Origin: Bolinopsis microptera
Taxonomy: Eukaryota; Ctenophora; Tentaculata; Lobata; Bolinopsidae
Assembly (NCBI RefSeq): GCF_026151205.1
Contig: NC_087082.1
Coordinates: 14,913,365 to 14,977,364, forward strand
Direction of reading: 5' to 3'
Length of the DNA stretch: 64,000 nt
The position numbers and the translations under genes were made by a program. The notes beneath the pieces are model-generated. The model saw nothing but the letters and a program-made list of their open reading frames with translations, searched no databases and was not told the origin of the DNA. Shown piece by piece: positions 55,519 to 64,000 of this stretch (position 1 is its first letter; each line of letters starts with the position of its first letter).

Positions 55519-56224
55519 TTTGTTGTATTCTGAAGTATTATATCATTAATCGATTTAACATTTTATAACCAACCAATACATTGTCTCAATTTAAAACATG
55601 TTCACTTCTTAATTTATAGCTTCTATGTACAGAGTTGTCATATGAACTCTACCCCAGATCTAGCACATTTCTAGCTCAATTATATTCAATCCATGGATTA
55701 CATCACTAATTATACGAGACAAGCTTAAAGCTTGCATGTTACTTACTTGATGACGTATATGGTAGTCATATCACTTCTGACCCAAGGTCTGGCAGCCGTG
55801 GGAGCAACGTCACGAGATGAAATACGAATGATACGAATGAAATACGAATGTGATCCGAAATTACAATTGTGATCCGAAAGTCGGACAGATGTCGCCAAAA
55901 ATGACTTCTGTCCGAAACCGCTAATTCGGCTGTCGGATAGATCATTAGCTACTAAATTCATGGTATGAAATAAAGCATTAATCCTGTAATACAGTTACTA
56001 TACCATATACAGTTACTATACTGAACAAAAATACGGATCATATTCGTATTTCACAATCTCACGGGTAATCTGGGGGGGGGGGGGGAGACGAAGAAGTTAA
56101 AATACGGAACAAAATCCGAGATGTCACGTGCAAAAATTGAGGTTAACTTATAGCTGTAATTACTGGTAATAGTAATACTGGAATCACAAATAGCTCTTAC
56201 TTTTTGACATTCCGTTTCCTTATG
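55519..56224. other. Spacer with a G tract
   Basis: A 13-bp G run near 56073 and small ATACGAATG direct repeats near 55820-55850. No gene is seen. Confidence 0.4.
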
Positions 56225-56315
56225 GTTTAAATAATCCTAATCTGGTTTGGTACAATGGTCCCTTATCATAATGAGATTAACCATTTCAAAAAGTTGCTCA
56301 ATACGTTGTGCGAGT
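56225..56315. repeat. 91-bp direct repeat, left copy
   Basis: GTTTAAATAATCCTAATCTG... matches 58295-58385, which touches the right end of the TIR element. This left copy is 36 bp outside the left TIR. Confidence 0.85.
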
Positions 56316-56351
56316 TGAATAAATTAATTTTCGAGTTTCGAGTTTCCTTAG

Positions 56352-58294
56352 TACGGGTAAACCGCCCCTAAAATGTCAGCCACCCCTAAAATGCCACTCT
56401 TGATTGATTGGATCCCAGCTTCTTAAAAAGTATCTTACCTAATCATTTGTAACTCCTAAACATAAAAAAATATCATTCGGACCCTGCCACATCCTGAAAT
56501 TGAATCTAAATGATGCCATAAGGGCATTTTTTTCACTTTGTACGAATTTTTTACTTTTGAAAAAAAGCGCACAATTTTATAACTCTGGGATTCATTAATA
56601 TTAACTCGGTTTTGGTCTAGGATAGTGATATTTACATATTTTAGCAACTTTGTACATATGACTGGAGATATGGAAAGTTATACATTACTCAATATTACTA
56701 CCCTCCCCTAAAATGTCACCTGGCCGCCCCCTAAAATGTCATTTTATCAGATTCTGGCTTTGAGACTACAAGCACCATAAAATGGAGGTACCAGCCTATT
56801 AAACATCATATTTAGCATCTAATGGTAATATTGGAAAGCTTTGGCAGCTCAAGGAATTAGTTTTATATTATTAATCGCAATAAACATCCCCTAAAATGTC
56901 TAATTATCCCCCCTAAAATGTCATTTTAACCTGATCAAATTACTCAGGCTTTTCCTAAGATGCAATGCATTGCTACATACAAGAACAGCTCCTTCCAGCC
57001 AAATTTATCTCAATCTGGCCTAGAAAATGCCAATAAGTCAATAAAAGTTCAATTTAAAATAAAGTTCTTCATAAATGCCAAAAAAATGTGGGAGAATAAT
57101 TACCTCCGACGGGTATCGAACATGCAATCTGCTGCCAGTGAGCGAACGTGCCTACCACTCACGCCACCAGGTCCTAGTAAGGTCTGTAATATTTATATGT
57201 ATATACGCGCGGTTTCTGCTAATTCTAGATGCCTGCTAATTCTGCTATGCCTTTGATCTTTTAATGAATTTCTTCTTCTCCTTATCCCTACTACACATAT
57301 CGTTAATAGTTGATGTTAATAATTAACAAGTGCCAAAACAAGAGCTATTATCGCACACCATGCGAACAAACAACAAATTTGACATTTTAGGGGAGAAAAA
57401 AATGACATTTTAGGGGGCATATCATAGGTTTACCATAAACTAGTAGTTTTTGACATCCAATTTTGCTAAAAGCAGTCAAATCTAGTCTATAGAGAAGGTC
57501 AGATCGATTACTGGGTTGGCTTAGTTAACTACAGGTCACTAAAATTGCCAAAATGCAGGATGATGTTAAAAATCCCAAAAAATGCAATTAAAACATGCAA
57601 TTTGCACTAGGTTAAAATCACATTGAATCCATTTCCTTTGTGTCAATTGTTAGTTTATAACTAGATAATCTAACTACAGGTGTAAATCTTGTTGACTGAG
57701 TTACTGTTTTGCCGTAAGTTCTGGGTATTCAAAAAAAAGTCCACAAAAAGTCACAAAAGGTAAATTGACTAAATTCCACCATTTTTTTTCAACAGAGAGA
57801 GAAATTCTGGTCAACACCTCTCAGAAATAGGTTATATTTGTCCCAGAAGTGGTTAAAATTAATAATTGAGCAACATTCTGAGTGCTACACAACCTGTTTT
57901 AGCTGACATTTTAGGGGTGGTGCATGTGACATTTTAGGGGGTAATTACGGTTTTGAGGCACTTCCTTTAGTGAGTGAATGTTTTCAAGTAGCTTAATGTT
58001 TTAATAAGACAAAACAAATAGTACTAGTGACAAAATATAAATCAGGCCTCCTGTACATTTTGTAATTATCACACATATAGAGTTGACATTTTAGGGGAGG
58101 TGTTTTAAAAGTGACCCCATTTCAACGTCAAAAAAATTGTACCTGATTTTATTTTCAAATTTCCAAATCTTCCTGGCAGGCTAGAAAAAGGTTTAAATAT
58201 TATTCCTAGACACTTCAGAACCCTGTAAATTTAGCCCTAACTCGGCAATCTGGGCCCAAAAAACAGGTGACATTTTAGGGGCGGTTTACCCGTA
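56352..58294. mobile_element. 1.94-kb TIR element with 12 copies of CCCCTAAAATGTCA
   Basis: The TIR is 27 bp and perfect (TACGGGTAAACCGCCCCTAA..., 56352-56378 and 58268-58294) with TA at each border. The TIR itself contains the first and last copies of the motif. Left half, all in one orientation: 56365, 56383, 56705, 56728, 56888, 56910. Right half, all inverted (TGACATTTTAGGGG): 57380, 57403, 57904, 57927, 58084, 58268. Most copies are paired at 18-23 bp. The longest frame is 98 codons and not protein-like. A tRNA-like sequence lies near the centre. Probably a non-autonomous DNA transposon whose motif is bound by its transposase or a host protein; this is inference. Confidence 0.85.
57105..57170 (-). 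other. tRNA-derived Pol III promoter-like sequence (SINE head)
   Basis: On the minus strand: a B-box-like TGTTCGATACCC (reverse of 57111-57122), and upstream an A-box-like TGGCGTGAGTGGTAGG (reverse of 57151-57166) at tRNA spacing. It is followed in the minus direction by a T-rich stretch. I do not see a complete cloverleaf, so a decayed tRNA-type SINE is more likely than a tRNA gene. Confidence 0.5.
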
Positions 58295-58385
58295 GTTTAA
58301 ATAATCCTAATCTGGTTTGGTACAATGGTCCCTTATCATAATGAGATTAACCATTTCAAAAAGTTGCTCAATACGTTGTGCGAGT
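58295..58385. repeat. 91-bp direct repeat, right copy
   Basis: Matches 56225-56315. A further partial copy (TTTGGTACAATGGTCCCTTA) follows at 58386. Confidence 0.85.
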
Positions 58386-58564
58386 TTGGTACAATGGTCC
58401 CTTATCATAATAAGTACGACATGTAAGTTGACAAGTAAATACTCCAACTTTAGCTCGAGAAGTCGAGACATCCCAGGAACGTTTCTCGCATTCAGAAGCT
58501 CAAACCAGCCCACCCCCACATGTTCATACTTAATTAATTTCAATGTTCGCAAAAGTTGTGTCTT

Positions 58565-59306
58565 GCTATTTTCCGATTAGTTGCAGTCAAATAGTACAGC
58601 AGGTCACAATTTAACTATGATTCTTTCTTACAGCAGGCAACTTATCAAGGATCTGAGAATATTCCAGTAGACAGTAGACACGTCTTCCGCCCAGAGGTAA
58701 TAAGTACATAAATTTCGACTCGCGAGAGCGTAAAAATAGGTTTTGACCTAAGAACTCAACAACCTGAAGTCTGTAGACTTTAAAACTATGCTCTACCCCA
58801 CTTTGACTTAATGTGATGATGCTGACCATTTTTATGCCCAAGATGAGCCCTTAGCTCCCATCAGAAGCTGAGATATCTTGTAATGAGTACATAAATTTTG
58901 GCTCGCGAGAGCGTAAAAATAGGTTTTGACCTAATTACTCAACAACCTGAAGTCTGTAGACTTTAAAACTATACTCTACCCCACTCAATGTGATGATCCT
59001 GATCATTTTCATACCCAAGTTGATATCCTTTCTCCAATCAAAAGTGGAGATATGTGGGGTTAGAATTCACGAAAGCGCCAAAAAGGGCGTGGTCAATTGA
59101 CCAAAACTGCCCCATATTCAGAAAGTCTACCCAAGCCAAATTTGTTCCTTAGGGGTCTCTGAGCCGTTCCAAGTCTCAAACCTCGGGGCGGAAGACGTGT
59201 CTACCGGAATATTCTCAGAACCTTGATTAGTTGCCTGCTGTAAGAAAGAATCAAAGTTAAATTGTGACCTGCTGTGACTATTTGACTGCAACTAATCGGA
59301 AAATAG
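58565..59306. mobile_element. Foldback element, 742 bp
   Basis: The left arm CTATTTTCCGATTAGTTGCA is inverted at the right end (ACTAATCGGAAAATAG to 59306). The arms are about 125 bp and include CAGCAGGTCACAATTTAACT and AGACACGTCTTCCGCCC. The interior has an imperfect direct repeat (TTTTGACCTA..TACTCAACAA at about 58742 and 58925). It is non-coding. Confidence 0.85.
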
Positions 59307-59309
59307 TTA

Positions 59310-60060
59310 GTAGTGGCCGATTAGTAGCCACTTTGTGGCTACTAGCCGATTAGCAGCCGGTTAGTAGCCGGCTAGTGACCACTTTTCAAGTGCCGGCTAG
59401 TAGCCTGCTAGAAGCCGGTTTGGGACCTCGAGAAAGTAGGTCTGCTTTAGAGACAAGCTAATAGCCGGCTAGTGACCGCCTAGTAACCGGTTAGTAGCCA
59501 CTTTTTGGTCACTAGCCGGCTAGTAGCCGGTTGGGGGGGGGGGGGTAGTGACTACCAATGGAGACTTTTGGGGACTAATGGGGACTAAAAATCGTGGGGA
59601 CTAGAGGTCAACTCGTTGACGTAATTCACCATTTGTCCCCATAAGTCCCCAGAATTTTTGACAGTTATTTATGGTTTTCAAGTTAGTTTAATAACGATAC
59701 GATCGAGATGTTTTGTCCAAGATAAGAGTAGGATAAATCTAAATGGGGACTAATGGAGACTTTTGGGGACTAATGGGGACTAACAATCATCTAAATGGGG
59801 ACTAATGGAGACTTTTGGGGACTAAAAATCATGGGGACTCGGGGTAAAATCATTGACGTAATTCCCCAAGAGTAGTCATTACCCCCCCCCCCCCCCCCCC
59901 CCCCCCCCCCAGCCGGTTAGTAGTCGGCTAGTGACCACTTTTTAAGTGCCGGTTAGTAGCTGGTTTCATGTAAAATATCTTTTAAGTGCCCGTACAGTGG
60001 CCATATAGAGGCCGTATAGAGGCCGTATAGAGGGCGTATAGTGGCCGCATAGGGGCCAAA
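59310..60060. repeat. Decayed minisatellites with G/C homopolymers
   Basis: Irregular copies of GCCGGTTAGTAGCCGG/GCCGGCTAGTGACC-type units, then TGGGGACTAATGGGGACT units, a 13-bp G run near 59530, a 29-bp C run (59882-59910) and GGCCGTATAGA units. There is no gene. Confidence 0.8.
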
Positions 60061-61060
60061 CCTAATCGCCCATTTTCCCCATATGGGAGCATATCAATCA
60101 TGAAATGTTATGAAATTCAATGGTAACATGTATTATATGGTATCTTGGATGCAATTAGTTATTGCTAGAATAATTTGCCATTAATTGTAGCATAGTAAAT
60201 TGCTGGATCAAACTATTGATAACGATTCAAATGTGGTCTCTCGGATATAATTAGTTACGAATAGCACTGATTGTAGCGTAGCATATAATAATTATTATTA
60301 TAAAACAAGATCTTACCGTCAAAAATGATTCATAAAAATACTTTAATGCGGTAAACTGAACCCTTGAAACAAATTTTCTCAACATCTGTTGCATGCAGCT
60401 ATATCTTTGATTTCGTTTAATTCATGCAAGTTATCTATGTGCTAATTTCTACTACTTAAATCACTTCTTAAAACAGATAACAAGTTCATTCTAGGTCTCC
60501 CCAATCTTCTAATAAATAAATTATCTGATTCAATAGCAAAAGAGGTGGTGTTCTACATATTATATTGCTCAATGAAATAAATAATTACGATTTAAATGTG
60601 GTATAGAAGTCGTTCGTTTTTGGTGGAGTATTATCAGTTGCCATCAACAACAACAACAACTATTCCAATTCTTGACATGGTACTCTCCTGTCTACTAGAC
60701 GAAATTAATGGACCCACGGCCTCCCTAGAGATAAGAGAATGGTCGAGTCCAGGAGGAGTCCAGTGCTTGCGATAATGTGAACCCTACTTGATTCTGTGTC
60801 AAGCTGTCGAGGGGTTCACATCATCCTAAGCAAGTTATTAGGCAGTCATATGATCTGGTAACCATAATATCATAAGTTTTTCACGAACACCTGTTCGTGA
60901 TCAGGGGGCGTGCTATCTGGATTCGGCTCAAATTATGTTTGCGCACAACACTTATATGTGCTGGACGTACGTTACAAATTAGATAGAGTTTCAGAAATGT
61001 TAACAGGATATACTTTTTATGCAAAAAGTGCAATTTAAGTGGTCTTTATGTTCAGACCAG
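60061..61060. other. Intergenic AT-rich region
   Basis: A short palindrome CACGAACACCTGTTCGTG near 60882 and a CAA microsatellite near 60645. No gene is supported. Confidence 0.4.
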
Positions 61061-61567
61061 TAGATGAATCCATAAATTTGGAACATGGGTACATCGCAGT
61101 ATTGGCCTATTTGAGTGCTCGGAAGGCTCAGTTCGGTTTTCTAAGATGGATATAGCCGTAAGCTATGCCTAGGAGCCATCAAAAGTCGCATAAAATTACC
61201 CATGGAATGACCAGAAATGAACGAAAATGAACATTCTTCTCAAAGTGCTCCGAATGGTTTAAAATGGGTCGGAAAGTGTTAACATTGGTCCTAGGACCAC
61301 TCAAACCAAGTTTGGGAATCACTGCATGTCTAGAACCGATGTTACCTATGTTCCAAAATGTTCCAATTTTGGGACAATAATCCTCCTGAGAATCCAGATT
61401 TTTGGAACATGGGCACATCGAAGTATTGGCTGTATTTAAGTGCTGGGAAGCCTCAATTCGGTTTTCTAAGATGGATATAGGTAAAAACTAGGCCTAAGAG
61501 CCATCAAAACTCAAATAACATTACCCAGGTTCATGTAATGAACGAAAATGAACAAAATTGAACATTG
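61061..61567. repeat. Tandem repeat units of about 300-330 bp (interrupted)
   Basis: The segment with TTTTTGGAACATGGGCACAT, GTGCTGGGAAGCCTCAATTC and AGGTTCATGTAATGAACGAA recurs (about 61077 and 61396) and continues after the palindromic insertion at 63,675-64,000. Short frames inside are not genes. Confidence 0.75.
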
Positions 61568-61978
61568 GTAATCTTGTTTTGCTCTTATGAGTGGGTCAAT
61601 CATTTATTTTTAATTGTAGTTGACGAAATGAGAGTCTCCACTCAGTATGTTAAAACATAATTCTTTGTCGACGTTTCGGCTACATGCCTTTGTCATAAAC
61701 AGGACGTACTGAAAACTTACATAGCTGCAAAGATACAATGTTAAAATAATCTATTAAAATAATCTATTAATACTACGAAATATAACAACAACAAATAACA
61801 TCTTGAAACACAACAACAATCACAAATTTATCCAAAAGAAACATAAAATATAACGGCTAAAAGAATCCAAATCGCAACAAGCCGTGAACAATTCTTCATA
61901 ATACTACAAACATTTTACCAAGATAGCTCCTTCATAAAACTGATTAATCAAAAATTATCTAGGTTTATAAGTTCAATA

Positions 61979-62632
61979 TTACATTAACTTCCAAGTATAT
62001 TTTATCCAATCACCTTCATTTACGGACTCAGACAATTGAGTATTTATTTCTGGGTTTTCACGTTTTATTAGAACCGACTGCCACAATTGACGGTCCACAT
62101 AGTCTTTACATCTTTTTCGAACTATAAACCGAAACGGTATGTTTGGCATTGAAATGTCTGCATGCTCCTCTAGGTAGTGCTTCCCCATGGCCGTAGATTT
62201 GTTGCCATCCCTTACTGATTTGTAGTGTTCCCAGGCTCTACTTCTTTTAAACCTACCAGTTTCCCCAATGTAGGACTTATTACATATTTGGCATATTAAT
62301 TGGTAGCAAATGTTTTTGATCATGCAGGATTTATCGCACTGGTAGCATTTGCTGTCACTTTGTTTATTGCATTTTGTTTGCTGCAGGCTAGATCTTGTTA
62401 AAGCTTCCATGAGACGTTGACCTGATGTGAATGTTACCCTGGTGGAATCCAAGAGGTTTTGATTTCTTAGGGTATAGTAGACTTTTCGACACGTCTGTTC
62501 ATTTATATAAGGTAATGATAAGTAAGCTATTTTTGAGTTCTTTTTAGGCGCATTTTGTTTATCCAGTGTATTCTGTGTTTCTCGAATAAGTTTCTTGACA
62601 ATATTAGGAGGGAAACTATTCTTCTTTAGCAT
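61979..62632 (-). CDS. Penelope-like C-terminal region with GIY-YIG endonuclease (left arm)
   Basis: 217 aa, truncated at the palindrome centre. After a linker (PPNIVKKLIRETQNTLDKQN) it has a CX2C-type zinc element (KCYQCDKSCMIKNICYQLIC) and the GIY-YIG core: YQLICQICNKSYIGETGRF, Arg/His of RSRAWEHYKS, then HYLEEHAD and the C-terminal ENPEINTQLSESVNEGDWIK. This is the endonuclease that Penelope-like retroelements use for target cleavage. The upstream reverse transcriptase is absent, so it cannot be autonomous. Confidence 0.85.
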   Translation of the reverse strand: MLKKNSFPPNIVKKLIRETQNTLDKQNAPKKNSKIAYLSLPYINEQTCRKVYYTLRNQNLLDSTRVTFTSGQRLMEALTRSSLQQTKCNKQSDSKCYQCDKSCMIKNICYQLICQICNKSYIGETGRFKRSRAWEHYKSVRDGNKSTAMGKHYLEEHADISMPNIPFRFIVRKRCKDYVDRQLWQSVLIKRENPEINTQLSESVNEGDWIKYTWKLM

Positions 62633-62636
62633 ATCA

Positions 62637-63282
62637 GAAGAATAGTTTCCCTCCTAATATTGTCAAGAAACTTATTCGAGAAACACAGAATACACTGGAT
62701 AAACAAAATGCGCCTAAAAAGAACTCAAAAATAGCTTACTTATCATTACCTTATATAAATGAACAGACGTGTCGAAAAGTCTACTATACCCTAAGAAATC
62801 AAAACCTCTTGGATTCCACCAGGGTAACATTCACATCAGGTCAACGTCTCATGGAAGCTTTAACAAGATCTAGCCTGCAGCAAACAAAATGCAATAAACA
62901 AAGTGACAGCAAATGCTACCAGTGCGATAAATCCTGCATGATCAAAAACATTTGCTACCAATTAATATGCCAAATATGTAATAAGTCCTACATTGGGGAA
63001 ACTGGTAGGTTTAAAAGAAGTAGAGCCTGGGAACACTACAAATCAGTAAGGGATGGCAACAAATCTACGGCCATGGGGAAGCACTACCTAGAGGAGCATG
63101 CAGACATTTCAATGCCAAACATACCGTTTCGGTTTATAGTTCGAAAAAGATGTAAAGACTATGTGGACCGTCAATTGTGGCAGTCGGTTCTAATAAAACG
63201 TGAAAACCCAGAAATAAATACTCAATTGTCTGAGTCCGTAAATGAAGGTGATTGGATAAAATATACTTGGAAGTTAATGTAA
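62637..63282 (+). CDS. Penelope-like C-terminal region with GIY-YIG endonuclease (right arm)
   Basis: Mirror copy of the minus-strand frame: same residues to the identical end (EGDWIKYTWKLM), stop at 63280-63282. The frame is open from the centre of the palindrome and has no ATG at its head; the 157-aa portion from 62809 begins at a TTG. It is 5'-truncated like its partner. Confidence 0.85.
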
Positions 63283-63674
63283 TATTGAACTTATAAACCT
63301 AGATAATTTTTGATTAATCAGTTTTATGAAGGAGCTATCTTGGTAAAATGTTTGTAGTATTATGAAGAATTGTTCACGGCTTGTTGCGATTTGGATTCTT
63401 TTAGCCGTTATATTTTATGTTTCTTTTGGATAAATTTGTGATTGTTGTTGTGTTTCAAGATGTTATTTGTTGTTGTTATATTTCGTAGTATTAATAGATT
63501 ATTTTAATAGATTATTTTAACATTGTATCTTTGCAGCTATGTAAGTTTTCAGTACGTCCTGTTTATGACAAAGGCATGTAGCCGAAACGTCGACAAAGAA
63601 TTATGTTTTAACACACTGAGTGGAGACTCTCATTTCGTCAACTACAATTAAAAATTAAAAAAAAAAAAAAAAAA

Positions 63675-64000
63675 AAAATTGAACATTGTCCTAAAAATGC
63701 TCAGAACGGTTTAAAATTGGTCGGAAAGTGTTTATATTGGTCCTGCGACCACTCAAACCAAGTTTGGGAATCACTGCATGTCTAGAACCGATGTGACCTA
63801 TGTTCCAAAATGTTCCAATTTTGGGACAATAATCCTCCTGAGAATCCAGATTTTTGGAACATGGGCACATCGAAGTATTGGCTGTATTTAAGTGCTGGGA
63901 AGCCTCAATTCGGTAAAAACTAGGCATAAGAGCCATCAAAACTGAAATAACATTACCCAGGTTCATGTAATGAACGAAAATGAACAAAATTGAACATTGG
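63675..64000. repeat. Continuation of the roughly 300-bp tandem repeat
   Basis: It aligns with 61,228-61,567 after the retroelement insertion (GGTCGGAAAGTGTT, CACTCAAACCAAGTTTGGGA, AACATGGGCACATCGAAGTA) and runs off the window edge. Confidence 0.8.

Larger units (their letters stand above)
61606..63655. mobile_element. Penelope-like element fragment as a 2 x 1,020-bp palindrome
   Basis: Arms 61606-62625 and 62636-63655 are inverted and of exactly equal length, with only rare mismatches seen and a 10-bp spacer (TTAGCATATC). Both arms carry the same GIY-YIG ORF reading outward. A 14-bp target duplication (AAAATTGAACATTG) is at 61554-61567 and 63675-63688. An A-rich tail precedes the right copy. 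Confidence 0.88.

Noticed and set aside
57105-57170. Functional tRNA gene
   Set aside because: Box-like sequences are present, but I could not fold a complete acceptor stem and anticodon arm.

Overview
The window is animal nuclear DNA. It has intron-rich protein genes with GT-AG introns, metazoan gene families, an AT-rich background and many transposable elements. I favour a cnidarian, possibly a hydrozoan. The reasons are a LINE reverse-transcriptase tail of a type I associate with cnidarians, an intronless GPCR, nested genes, and splice-acceptor-like YAG trinucleotides within about 10 nt of several start codons, as expected where spliced-leader trans-splicing occurs. The phylum is inferred, not proven.

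Gene-rich part (1-28,436). Six main genes lie head to tail on the + strand: the 3' end of a C2H2 zinc-finger gene; SMNDC1/SPF30 (splicing factor, 11 exons, 310 codons assembled in frame); CUTA (4 exons, 110 codons); a TDRD3-like OB-fold/RGG protein whose reading frame is broken twice near its 3' end; mitochondrial CLPX (13 exons); and an ABCG5-like half-transporter (10 exons, 477 codons) cut off by a 100-N gap. Introns of the last two host nested, apparently intronless genes: a secreted papain-like protein with a long C-terminal extension in the last CLPX intron, a PH-Btk protein on the minus strand in ABCG5 intron 3, and two tandem secreted thioredoxin-like genes in ABCG5 intron 5. The second thioredoxin copy is disrupted by sixteen copies of a 44-bp minisatellite that grew out of its own coding sequence.

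Repeat-rich part (28,537-64,000). The only host-like gene is an intronless seven-transmembrane receptor at 31,355-32,452. The rest is mobile DNA: a LINE tail, MITEs (one with an exact 8-bp target duplication), a duplicated 1.5-1.9 kb unit ending in a foldback element, two roughly 2-kb TIR elements filled with arrays of a short motif, an 11.5-kb element with about 1.8-kb inverted terminal repeats (one arm carries a LINE reverse transcriptase), a MULE transposase remnant, decayed minisatellites, and a Penelope-like GIY-YIG fragment arranged as an almost perfect palindrome of 1,020-bp arms.

The most unusual items are the two motif-array TIR elements (36,293-38,592 and 56,352-58,294). Both lack coding capacity, and the orientation of the repeated motif largely or wholly reverses around the middle. 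The 1-kb-arm palindrome, the 11.5-kb long-TIR element with its G-poor interior, and the minisatellite-broken thioredoxin gene also stand out. CLPX, SMNDC1, CUTA, TDRD3 and ABCG5 are ordinary housekeeping or transport functions and do not form one pathway.
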